A stretch of 64,000 nucleotides of DNA from Candidatus Methanoplasma sp. (GTDB lineage: Archaea; Thermoplasmatota; Thermoplasmata; Methanomassiliicoccales; Methanomethylophilaceae). The DNA lies in assembly GCA_031256955.1 (NCBI GenBank), contig JAIRPP010000013.1, positions 62,001 through 126,000 on the forward strand, written 5' to 3'. Position 1 is the stretch's first letter; each line of letters opens with the position of its first letter. Shown here one piece after another: positions 17,701-24,977 of the stretch. The notes below the pieces were generated by a model, which saw only the letters and a program-made list of their open reading frames with translations, did no database searches and was not told the origin of the DNA. The translations under genes and the position numbers were made by a program.

Positions 17701-18569
17701 CGTACCGGATGATATCGGAGCTGGACGAGTCCGACGAGGAGAACTACTACAAGAAGCATTTGAAGGAGGACATGAAGAGGTACATCCGCGAGGGGATGTC
17801 CGCGGCGGACGCGGACGACATGTCCAGGCTGAGGATCTTCGGGGACCCGCCGGGGCAGCACGGGAACGGGGTCTCGGTGCTCATAGCGTCGTCCAAGTGG
17901 GAGACGCTGGACCAGATAGCGGAGACCTACGCCACGTGGGGCGCGTACGCATACGGCGGGAAGTGGAAGGGGCAGAAGGTGACGGCGGCGTTCAAGTCGC
18001 GCATGGGCGCGCTGGACGTGACCGTGAAGAACCACAACGACCGCGAGTACGACATGCTGGACATAGACGACGACTACGACTGCCTCGGGGGCATGAACGC
18101 GTCCGTGAGGACTTTCGGGGGGCACATGCCGTATTCGGTCATAGGCGACAGCTCGGACGTGGACCGCCTCAAGACGCGCACGCTGGACGAGGAGACCGCG
18201 TACGTGATGAGGAGCAGGGTCCTGAACCCGAAGTGGTTCGAGGGGCTGAAGCCGCACGGGTACAAGGGCGCAATGGAGATGTCCAAGCTCACGGAGTACA
18301 TGCTCGGGTGGAGCGCGACGTCCGGGAACATAGACGAATGGATGTTCCAGGCGGTGACGGACAAGTACCTCTTCGACGAGGAGAACAGGAAGTGGATCGA
18401 CGAGAACAACCCGTACGCGCTCAGGGAGATGCTGGAGGACATGCTGGAGGCCATAAGCCGGGATCTGTGGGACGCGCCGGAGGACGTCAGGGAGAGGCTG
18501 AGGGAGCTGTACCTGGAGTCCGAGGGCAGGATGGAGGAGCTGTCGTCGGGCAGGCCCCCGCTCGCCTGA
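14763..18569 (+). CDS. cobN: CobN/ChlH-type chelatase large subunit
   Basis: A 1268-residue porphyrin/corrin-binding subunit of the CobN/BchH family, of full family length. Recognisable segments are the [16 protein letters not shown] region, [35 protein letters not shown] (the metal/tetrapyrrole-site motif [13 protein letters not shown]) and the C-terminal [13 protein letters not shown] region. It is the last gene of the ChlI-ChlD-CobN operon and would insert a metal ion into a tetrapyrrole using ATP. The true metal and substrate are open. Anaerobic archaea normally insert cobalt early with CbiK/CbiX, and a CbiK gene is present at 21772. This complex may therefore act on a different metal (for example Ni) or an imported corrinoid. 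Confidence 0.93.
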   Translation: [1268 protein letters not shown]

Positions 18570-18649
18570 CGGGCCCGAGGCGCCCCGCCGCGCCGGCCGG
18601 GCGGGGGCGCCTATATGCGGTCGCGCTCCGCCGCATCCCCCCTCCCCGG

Positions 18650-19999
18650 TCACTCCCCGCCGCCCAGCTCCTCGAACTTCGCCTTCATGGTGGGGTTGTT
18701 GCGGGTGAGCCTCTTCACCGTGAGGCCCTCCGCCTTGTCGTTGGCGAGCCTGAGGTTGTTCTCGGAGCCTATGAGCGCCGCCTTGATCTTCTCAAGCTCC
18801 TTTATGGTCTTGTCTATGCGGTCGACCGCGTCCTGGAACTTCTCGCTGGCCAGCCTGTAGTTCCTGGAGAAGCCCTCCCTGAAGTCGTTGAGGTCCCTCT
18901 CGAAGTTGGTCACGTCGACGTTCTGGTTCCGGATCTGCTCCAGCTCCGTCCTGTACGCCACCGACTTCATCGCGCTGTCGCGCAGTATCGTGATCATGGG
19001 GATGAAGCTCTGGGGGCGGATCACGTACATCTTCTCGTAGCGGTAGGACACGTCCGCTATGCCTGAGTTGTAGAAGTCGTTGTCCATCTCCAGGAGCGAG
19101 ACCAGGACGGCGTACTCGCACCCCTTGGCGGCCCTGTCCCTGTCCAGCTTGTCGAAGAAGTCCTCGTTCCTCTTCTTGGCGGCGGTGGCGTCCGCCTCGT
19201 TCTTCATCTCGAACATTATGGATACGAGCTCGTTGCCGTCGCGGTCCATCTCGCGGAAGATGTAGTCGCCCTTGCTGCCGTCCCTGGCGTCGCTGTCCTT
19301 CTCGAAGTACGAGTTCTTGAAGGCGGTGGCCCTCAGCTTGTTGAACTCGTTCTCGCAGTGCTGCTCCAGGGACTCCCCGATCATCTTCGTGGACTGCCTC
19401 GCCTTGAAGTCCTTGTAGTAGGCGATCTGCTCCTCCTTCTCCTTCAGCCTGGCCTCATAGGCCTCCTTCAGGCTGCTCTCCGAGAGCGCCTTCTCCGCAT
19501 CCTTGCCCTGGATCTGGCTCTTGAGCGCGTCGCGCTCCCTCTCGATGTTCGCGATGATCTCCCTGGTCTCCAGCTGCTTGGACGCCTCCTGGCTCTCCAT
19601 CTTGCCCTTGAGCTCCGCTATCACGGAGTTCTTCCTCTCGACCTCCGCGGCCAGCTCGCCGTCCTTCTCGGCCATGAGGGTCCTGAGCCCCTCTATCTGC
19701 AGCCTGAGCTCGGAGGTGGCCTTGCTCACGACCAGCTCCTCCGTGGCCTTGGCGGACTCTATCCTGGCCCTGAGCTCGGCGTTCTCCGCCTCCCTCTTCT
19801 TGACCTCCTCCCCCATGGCCTCCCTGGCCGCGCTGGCTGCGTTGGCCGCCGCCAGGTCCCTCTCCGCCCGCCACTTCTCCTCCCTGGCGGCCACCTCCTT
19901 CTCGAACTCCGCGTTGCGGACCTGCCTGACTATGTCCGCAGACAGGGACTCGTCCACCTTGAAGACCTCGCCGCACTTCGGGCACCTTATCTCGCTCAA
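18650..19999 (-). CDS. DUF2130 coiled-coil protein
   Basis: A 449-residue protein of the DUF2130 (COG4487) family. An N-terminal zinc-ribbon half-site ([15 protein letters not shown]) is followed by a long coiled coil (about residues 30-215, alternating Ala/Glu/Arg/Lys). The conserved DUF2130 core includes [32 protein letters not shown] and [16 protein letters not shown]. The core resembles a nuclease-like fold, but function is not established. No ATG is available; translation likely begins at TTG 19997-19999. It is convergent with cobN, and a GC-rich inverted repeat at 18579-18611 separates the two. Confidence 0.88.
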   Translation of the reverse strand: MSEIRCPKCGEVFKVDESLSADIVRQVRNAEFEKEVAAREEKWRAERDLAAANAASAAREAMGEEVKKREAENAELRARIESAKATEELVVSKATSELRLQIEGLRTLMAEKDGELAAEVERKNSVIAELKGKMESQEASKQLETREIIANIERERDALKSQIQGKDAEKALSESSLKEAYEARLKEKEEQIAYYKDFKARQSTKMIGESLEQHCENEFNKLRATAFKNSYFEKDSDARDGSKGDYIFREMDRDGNELVSIMFEMKNEADATAAKKRNEDFFDKLDRDRAAKGCEYAVLVSLLEMDNDFYNSGIADVSYRYEKMYVIRPQSFIPMITILRDSAMKSVAYRTELEQIRNQNVDVTNFERDLNDFREGFSRNYRLASEKFQDAVDRIDKTIKELEKIKAALIGSENNLRLANDKAEGLTVKRLTRNNPTMKAKFEELGGGE

Positions 20000-20067
20000 C
20001 AGAAACCACCTGCCCGCATATCGGGCGCCGGGTTGAAAACCGTTTCTCCGACGCGCGGGATCCCCCG

Positions 20068-20859
20068 TCACCCGAGGGCCACGTCCAGCACCATCATCGC
20101 CGCGAACCCGGCCAGGACCCCGAGCGTGGCTATGGTCTTGCTGTCCCTGAACGACTCCGGTATCAGCTCGGAGCACACCACCGCGATCATCGCCCCCGCG
20201 GAGAACGACAGCGCCATGGGGAGGGCCCCCCTCACGGACATCGCGAACATCACGCCCACGACCCCTGCGACGGGCTCCACTATGCCGGACCCCTGCCCTA
20301 TGAGGAAGCTCTTCAGGCGCGAGTACCCCTCCCTGCGCAGCGGGAGGGACACGCACGCCCCCTCAGGGAAGTTCTGAAGCCCTATCCCGAGGGCCAGGGC
20401 CATGGCGGCGGCCACCGTCATGCCGTCCGCCCCCATGGCGGCCCCGCCGAACGCCACGCCCACCGCCAGCCCCTCGGGGATGTTGTGCATGGTGACGGCG
20501 GAGGTCAGCAGGAGGGACCTCCTGACGGAAGGCCCCCTGGCGGCGATCTTCGCCGTCCTGGACATGACGAGGTCGGAGAAGACCACGAACGCCCCTCCCG
20601 CGAGGAACCCGATCCCCGCGACCATCCACGACACTCCCCCCATCTCGGCGGACAGGTCTATGGCGGGGGCGAGCAGCGACCAGAACGACGCGGCCATCAT
20701 GACGCCCGCGGCGAACCCCATCATCATGTCGAGGGCCTTCCTGTTCATGGCCTTGAAGAAGAACACCATGGCGGCGCCGAGGGCGGTGACCGCGTAGGTG
20801 AACAGCGTCGCGAGGAGCCCCTGCACGACGGGGCTCTGTTCGAAGAACCACGACATCAT
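20068..20859 (-). CDS. ZIP-family divalent metal transporter (GufA-like)
   Basis: A 263-residue membrane protein with about eight helices. The ZIP metal-site motifs [17 protein letters not shown] (helix IV) and [15 protein letters not shown] (helix V) are both intact. GufA-like ZIPs import Zn, Fe or Mn. The start at tandem ATGs 20854-20859 is preferred over an in-frame extension to 20895 because it directly precedes the first helix. Its promoter region carries a perfect DtxR-like palindrome and TATA box about 150 bp upstream. A metalloregulator responding to Fe or Mn may therefore control it separately from the 17-bp-site genes. Confidence 0.9.
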   Translation of the reverse strand: MMSWFFEQSPVVQGLLATLFTYAVTALGAAMVFFFKAMNRKALDMMMGFAAGVMMAASFWSLLAPAIDLSAEMGGVSWMVAGIGFLAGGAFVVFSDLVMSRTAKIAARGPSVRRSLLLTSAVTMHNIPEGLAVGVAFGGAAMGADGMTVAAAMALALGIGLQNFPEGACVSLPLRREGYSRLKSFLIGQGSGIVEPVAGVVGVMFAMSVRGALPMALSFSAGAMIAVVCSELIPESFRDSKTIATLGVLAGFAAMMVLDVALG

Positions 20860-21002
20860 GCGGGGCCGGCCCCCGCATGAAAACAAGCCTCGCAAGCGCC
20901 GCGCCCCTGGTCCATAGATCCGCCTCCGTCCGCGCCGCCTGCGATCTGGCTGTAGGCGCGCGCGGCCATACGTCTGATACGGGGGGTGCGACGGCTTTTT
21001 TG

Positions 21003-21029
21003 CTATATATAAATTTAGGATATCCTAAA
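21003..21029 (-). promoter_or_regulatory. DtxR-like palindrome and TATA box of the ZIP gene
   Basis: The 16-bp perfect palindrome TTTAGGATATCCTAAA (21014-21029) lies immediately upstream, on the minus strand, of ATTTATATATAG. The spacing resembles archaeal DtxR/MntR-family operators. A nearly identical box occurs at 34524. Confidence 0.65.
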
Positions 21030-21062
21030 ATAATTCGGGGGATCGATCCGCGGGGAGCGCGG

Positions 21063-21413
21063 TCACTCGGCGGACCTGTGCCCGGCTGGAGTCATCTTCA
21101 GGCCCGCCACCCCCGCCAAGATCACCGCCAGGAACGCCGCGGTGAGGGGGCTGACGGACTCCAGCCCCATGGCGGCGGACGCCGCCACCGTCCCGACGAC
21201 CCCTATGCCTATCCACACGGTGTACGCCGTGCTCACGGGGATAGCCGCCTTCATGGAGGCGGAGAGGCACCATATGCTCAGGAACAGAAACGCCACCACG
21301 ACCGCGTCCCACAGGGGGTCCGTGAACCCGTCCGTGTAGTCCAGCCCTATGGCCCAGACTATCTGGAACGCGCCCCCCAGGGCTATGGCGGCCCATCCCG
21401 CCCCCTCCCTCAT
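21063..21413 (-). CDS. SMR-family transporter subunit with Glu-to-Gln substitution
   Basis: A 116-residue four-helix protein of the small multidrug resistance family, closest in pattern to SugE/Gdx (FQIVWAIGLDYTDGFTDPLWDAV and IPVSTAYTVWIGIGVVGTV). The membrane-embedded glutamate essential for proton coupling in SMR proteins is Gln17 here, aligned to Glu15 of the partner encoded at 21410-21742. The genes overlap by 4 bp (ATGA), which implies an obligate heterodimer with a single coupling carboxylate. Its substrate could be guanidinium-like or a cationic compound. Confidence 0.85.
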   Translation of the reverse strand: MREGAGWAAIALGGAFQIVWAIGLDYTDGFTDPLWDAVVVAFLFLSIWCLSASMKAAIPVSTAYTVWIGIGVVGTVAASAAMGLESVSPLTAAFLAVILAGVAGLKMTPAGHRSAE

Positions 21414-21742
21414 ATCATCCCCCCGGAGGACAGCCTGACCCCGATCACGCCTATGACGATCATGGACACGAACGCGACCCTCCTGGCGGACAGCGCCTCC
21501 CTGTAGGCGACCGCGCCTATGCCCACGACTATGACCGCGCCGATCCCCGCCAGCAGGGCGTAGGACAGGCCGGGCCCCAGCTCGGCGACGGCCAGCGCCA
21601 GCAGGTACAGGCACGCCATTATGGAGGCTATCGTGACGGCTCCCCATAGCGCCCTCCTGAATCCGTCCGACTTCTCCAGAGCCACCACCCAGCACGGCTC
21701 GAGCGCGCTGGCCGCGAGCAGGTACGCCCAACCCATTTCCAT
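21410..21742 (-). CDS. SMR-family transporter subunit
   Basis: A 110-residue four-helix SMR protein (GWAYLLAASALEPCWVVALEKSDGF) retaining the essential Glu15. TATA-like AGATATATCC (about 21763-21772) lies about 25 bp upstream of the ATG at 21740-21742, so the mRNA is probably leaderless. It forms the first gene of a two-gene SMR operon directly downstream of cbiK on the same strand. Paired SMR genes act as heterodimers in EbrAB/YkkCD systems. Confidence 0.85.
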   Translation of the reverse strand: MEMGWAYLLAASALEPCWVVALEKSDGFRRALWGAVTIASIMACLYLLALAVAELGPGLSYALLAGIGAVIVVGIGAVAYREALSARRVAFVSMIVIGVIGVRLSSGGMI

Positions 21743-21771
21743 GGGCGGTGGCAACGGCGAGCGGATATATC

Positions 21772-22593
21772 TTATGTAGCCCCGCCGGAGGCCCTCTCCG
21801 CCGCCTCGGCGGCGTGGCGCACGAATATGTCCCTGAACGCCGCGTACTCGCCCAGCCCCTTCAGGACGCACCGCACCCTGTACCCCTCGCCCTCAAGGGC
21901 CTTCTTCAGGGAGCCCTCCCCGTCCCCCGCCATGTCGTTCACGGCGTGGTCCCCGGCCACCAGCATGAACGGGAACAGGACGGCGTCGTCGTATCCTCCC
22001 TCCCCCATCAGGCGCATGGTCTCCTCGAAGCCCGGGAACCCCTCGACGGTGGTGACGTACACGTCCGGCATCCCCGCGAACAGCAGCTTCAGGTACAGCT
22101 GGCTGTACGCCGCGTTGGCGTGGTGCTCGGACCCGTGCCCCATGAGGACGACCGCGGCGCCCTCTCCGGCGACGTCGCGCGCCTCCGCGGCCAGGGAGGA
22201 CGATATCGCCTCGACCGCGAGCCCGTAGTCCTCGTCGGAGGTCAGCATGGGCTTGCCGACGGCGAGGGACGCGAAGCGCCCCTCGTACCTCAACGCGATC
22301 CTCGCCACGTCGTCGTACTCCATGCCGTTCATGACGTGGACCGGCTGCACCGCCACGGTGTCGAACCCGTCCGCGGCGAGCCTGTCGAGGGCCTCGTCGA
22401 TGTAGTCCACCTTCTCCCCGTCCCTCTGCGCCAGCTTCTTTATGACCATCTTGCTGGTGAAGGCGCGCCTGAACTCCCAGTCGGGGAACGCCTTCGCGAT
22501 CGCGTCCTCTATGGCGCCTATGGTCTTCTTCCTGGTCTCGGCGTAGCTGGTCCCGAAGCTGGCTACGAGCATGGCTTTCTTATGGGGGGTCAT
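21772..22593 (-). CDS. cbiK: Sirohydrochlorin cobaltochelatase, CbiK type
   Basis: A 273-residue anaerobic class II chelatase. The N-terminus KAMLVASFGTSYAETRKKTIGAIE is the CbiK signature. VQPVHVMNGMEYDDV carries the first metal-ligand histidine, VVLMGHGSEHHANAAY supplies the GHGSEHHAN motif, and FMLVAGDHAVNDMAG carries the third histidine. It inserts cobalt into sirohydrochlorin early in anaerobic cobalamin synthesis and acts without ATP. An extended variant of the island operator precedes it, linking de novo corrin synthesis to the same control as the chelatase and importer genes. In archaea the short CbiX/CfbA form is more usual, so a CbiK-type enzyme is worth noting. Confidence 0.9.
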   Translation of the reverse strand: MTPHKKAMLVASFGTSYAETRKKTIGAIEDAIAKAFPDWEFRRAFTSKMVIKKLAQRDGEKVDYIDEALDRLAADGFDTVAVQPVHVMNGMEYDDVARIALRYEGRFASLAVGKPMLTSDEDYGLAVEAISSSLAAEARDVAGEGAAVVLMGHGSEHHANAAYSQLYLKLLFAGMPDVYVTTVEGFPGFEETMRLMGEGGYDDAVLFPFMLVAGDHAVNDMAGDGEGSLKKALEGEGYRVRCVLKGLGEYAAFRDIFVRHAAEAAERASGGAT

Positions 22594-22601
22594 ATGATCA
22601 A

Positions 22602-22618
22602 TTGGATATATCTGCCGA
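22602..22618 (-). promoter_or_regulatory. 17-bp inverted-repeat operator, site 10 (degenerate)
   Basis: TTGGATATATCTGCCGA keeps the TTGGATnTATCT half but has a weaker right arm. It lies 8 bp before the cbiK start, below TATA-like TATCTATATC, the same geometry as the better sites. Confidence 0.5.
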
Positions 22619-22649
22619 TATAGATAACGGTGACGGGCGCGCGCCCGCC

Positions 22650-23017
22650 GCGGGCGCCGCCCCCCCTGTCGAGGAGCCAGTCCACCGCCCCCTGACCGTT
22701 ATGCCCTCCTCCGTCGAGGACCTGGGCCACCCGTTCAGCAGGATGGCCGTCTTCGGATGGCTGTCCCTTATGGCTCCGAGCGGCGCCGGCTCCCTCTTCT
22801 CGGCCTCCTCGTCGTAGTATCCGAGGCAGACCTGGAAGCACTCCGTCCCGCCCAGGGGCGCCCTGGCGACGAAGTCCACCTCCTTGGAATCCCACGTCCC
22901 GACGCGCGCGCCGTAGCCGCGTCTGATCAGCTCCAGGCGCCTCTTCCTTCTGACGGCCTCGACGATCGTGGGCCGCACCGCTCTACAGATCGATTTTATG
23001 TCGATTATATTGTACAA
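22650..23017 (-). pseudogene. Remnant of DUF4143-type AAA ATPase (C-terminal part, frameshifted)
   Basis: The minus strand encodes a DUF4143-like C-terminal stretch (ELIRRGYGARVGTWDSKEVDFVARA, FQVCLGYYDEEAEKREPAPLGAIRDSHPK, then STEEGI). The expected closing segment (GAVDWLLDRG) is in a different frame near 22660-22695, so there is a frameshift. Nothing upstream encodes the ATPase domain; the reading frame begins within about 20 codons of the conserved region. A decayed copy of the ATP-binding families found in this patch. Confidence 0.7.
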
Positions 23018-23057
23018 AGTCGGCTATAAATTGGGTTTGTGTACAGTATAATGTACA
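23010..23057. repeat. Cluster of TGTACA palindromes around a TATA element
   Basis: TGTACA occurs at 23011-23016, 23040-23045 and 23052-23057, the last two as TGTACA-N6-TGTACA, flanking CTATAAATT. A further TGTACA lies at 24957-24962 before the intact ATPase gene at 24978. These may be regulatory sites inherited with the ATPase genes. Confidence 0.45.
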
Positions 23058-23099
23058 ATTTCACCCTATCGTGCGTCCCGCATGCGCAGGGCGCGGGAG

Positions 23100-24407
23100 T
23101 CACGCGTCGTCCATCGAGAGCCCTCTCAGGCGGACCTCGTACCCGTCGAGGAGGCTCCCGAGAGCCTCCGCCTTCGCCGCCAGCGCGCGCATGTCGAGCC
23201 TGTCCCGGCTCTTCTTTATCTCAATCACGTCCGCCGTCCCGTCGAACCCGTTGAGGACGATCGCATCGATCTCCACGCTCCCGTCCCTGGACCAGTACCC
23301 CCCGATCTCGGTGTACGTCTCCTCCTCGGCGATCCTCTGCCTGAAATAATCCTCCAGCGCCCTCCCCATGTACTCGTCCAGCCCCTCCCGCACGGCCCTG
23401 GCCAGCAGGTCCAGCCTGCCGGATTCGACGTAGTCCGAGTTTGGCAGGACGAACCTGAAGTAGAACCGCAGGTACATGTCGGATATGCGCCATCTCGCGT
23501 TGCGCCCGCCCCGCTCCGAGAAGACGGGGCGGCTCTGCCTTATCAGGGAGTGCTCCGCCTCCAGCTTCCTGAGGTACGCCCCCGAGTCCACTCCGAGGGC
23601 GGCACTGATCTCCGATCTGCGGTTCCTGCCGCCCGCTATGAGCTGCAGGATGGAGAAGTACGTCCTATAGTCCCTCCCGAACTCGGACACCAGCAGGTCC
23701 CTGCCGTCCCTAAGGAACACGGAATCCGCCGATATCGCCCTCTCGACCATGTCTTCCGCCGTGCGGCACCCTGAATCCATCAGGGCCCTCACGTACTCGG
23801 GGACCCCGCCCGTGAGCATGTACAGCGCGACCGCGTCCTCGGGGGACCCGCCCCCGCCGTGGTCCGCCAGGATCTCCTTCAGGGTCCCGATGGCGAAGGG
23901 GCGAACCTCGATCTTGGAGGTGGCCCGCCCGAACAGGGGCTCCCCCGCGCCCTCGAACAGCTTCGTCATCATGGAATGGACGGAGCCGCTGACGATCAGG
24001 TTGATCCTGGAGGAATCGCGGTAGAGGTCCCATATCTTCTGGATCTCGCCGTATATGGCGGGGTTGACGTGCGCCAGGTCTTGGAACTCGTCGATCATGA
24101 CCGTGATCGGGTCCGACCTGGAGGAGATCATCAGGGCCTTGAGCAGGTCTCTGAACCTGGTCGCGCTCCCGGCGATCTCTATGCCCGCCTCCATGGCGGC
24201 CTTCTGCATCTTCTCGCACAGGAGGGGCTCCGCCACCCTGGACACGAAGAGGTAGACGGACCTGCGCCCCTCGGCGGACCTGACCATCAGCGCGGTCTTC
24301 CCGACCCGGCGCCTCCCCAGCAGAACGGTGAACGCGCTCGACCGCTCCGACCGCTCCCTGATCCGCTCCAGCGCCTCGAGCTCCTCTTCCCTCGCGTAGA
24401 ACCTCAT
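23100..24407 (-). CDS. Archaeal AAA ATPase with C-terminal DUF234 domain
   Basis: A 435-residue STAND/AAA-type ATPase of the large archaeal ATPase family. It has an FYAREEELEALERI opening, Walker A LLGRRRVGKTAL, Walker B VMIDEFQDL and the arginine-rich segment LFGRATSKIEVRPF. A winged-helix region (SEISAALGVDSGAYLRKLEAEHSLI) follows, then a C-terminal DUF234 nuclease-like fold (EIGGYWSRDGSVEIDAIVLNG...VIEIKKSRD), which keeps the E-D-EIKK pattern. The start at ATG 24405-24407 precedes the family motif directly. Such genes are accessory and mobile in archaea, and their biological role is unknown. Remnants and another relative flank it. Confidence 0.85.
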   Translation of the reverse strand: MRFYAREEELEALERIRERSERSSAFTVLLGRRRVGKTALMVRSAEGRRSVYLFVSRVAEPLLCEKMQKAAMEAGIEIAGSATRFRDLLKALMISSRSDPITVMIDEFQDLAHVNPAIYGEIQKIWDLYRDSSRINLIVSGSVHSMMTKLFEGAGEPLFGRATSKIEVRPFAIGTLKEILADHGGGGSPEDAVALYMLTGGVPEYVRALMDSGCRTAEDMVERAISADSVFLRDGRDLLVSEFGRDYRTYFSILQLIAGGRNRRSEISAALGVDSGAYLRKLEAEHSLIRQSRPVFSERGGRNARWRISDMYLRFYFRFVLPNSDYVESGRLDLLARAVREGLDEYMGRALEDYFRQRIAEEETYTEIGGYWSRDGSVEIDAIVLNGFDGTADVIEIKKSRDRLDMRALAAKAEALGSLLDGYEVRLRGLSMDDA

Positions 24408-24433
24408 GTTCCTCGGATGTGTGACGCATACTA

Positions 24434-24481
24434 TAGTAATATAAATTACGGTAATACACGTTACGATAATTTCGGTTACGA
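24434..24481. repeat. Three tandem GTAAT..ATTAC-like palindromes
   Basis: About 16-bp units in tandem: GTAATATAAATTACG, GTAATACACGTTACG and ATAATTTCGGTTACG. The first two have dyad symmetry (GTAAT/ATTAC and GTAA/TTAC). They lie just upstream of the ATPase gene starting at 24407 and may be an operator array. Confidence 0.5.
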
Positions 24482-24489
24482 TAGCTCCG

Positions 24490-24854
24490 CAAAACGCGGG
24501 GCGGGCGCGGTGCTCGCGGACGCGCCGGGGAGCGAGGGGTTCAGGGGAGGCATCGCGGAGAACTTCGTCGCTACGGAGATCGCGGCCGCGCTGGAGGCGG
24601 ACATGTATTACTGGGGGTCCGACGGGAGCGCGGAGGTGGATCTGCTGATATCTGACGGGAGGTCCGTCGTGCCCATGGAGGTGAAGTCCGGGGACAGGTT
24701 CAGGGCGGCGGGCCTGAAGGAGTACATCGATCGCTACTCCCCCGAGAAGTCTGTGATCGTGTCGAGGAAGGGGCCGCGCGACGGGAGCGTGACGCACATC
24801 CCGCCGTATCTCGTATGGGACGCCCGCAGGCGCCTGGACTGGGATGGCTCGTGA
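24490..24854 (+). pseudogene. C-terminal remnant of DUF4143 ATPase
   Basis: The plus strand encodes only the C-terminal DUF4143 nuclease-like region (GGIAENFVATEIAAALEADMYYW, SAEVDLLISDGRSVVPMEVKSG, GLKEYIDRYSPEKSVIVSRKG, THIPPYLVWD). It lacks an ATPase domain and any credible start; the region upstream is the antisense ATPase gene. It is a truncated ATPase whose 5' part was probably replaced by the inserted neighbour. Confidence 0.75.
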
Positions 24855-24865
24855 GCGTAGAGACA

Positions 24866-24957
24866 TCGACTTGGGAAGCGGAACACAGTCAACTTGGGAA
24901 GCGGAACACAGTCAACATGGTAAGTAAAATATAGTCAAAATAGGAAGTATAATATTT
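24866..24957. repeat. Four-copy 23-bp direct tandem repeat
   Basis: Copies start at 24866, 24889, 24912 and 24935. The first two (TCRACTTGGGAAGCGGAACACAG) differ at one position. The third and fourth are diverged and AT-rich (for example TCAACATGGTAAGTAAAATATAG). The array ends 20 bp before the GTG start of the ATPase gene at 24978, so it may overlap that promoter. Confidence 0.75.
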
Positions 24958-24977
24958 GTACATATGATCTGGACGTT

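Noticed and set aside
18579-18611. GC-rich inverted repeat between cobN and the DUF2130 gene as terminator
   Set aside because: The stem is strong but no T tract follows on either strand, so it is not listed as a terminator.
12534-18653. Very long minus-strand open frame opposite the chelatase operon
   Set aside because: It is a composition artefact of GC-rich codons. Its translation is Arg/Gly/Val/Leu-rich without domains, and the plus strand encodes clear ChlI, ChlD and CobN.
24866-24957. Tandem repeat considered as a CRISPR array
   Set aside because: The repeats are contiguous, with no spacers, and no cas genes are nearby.
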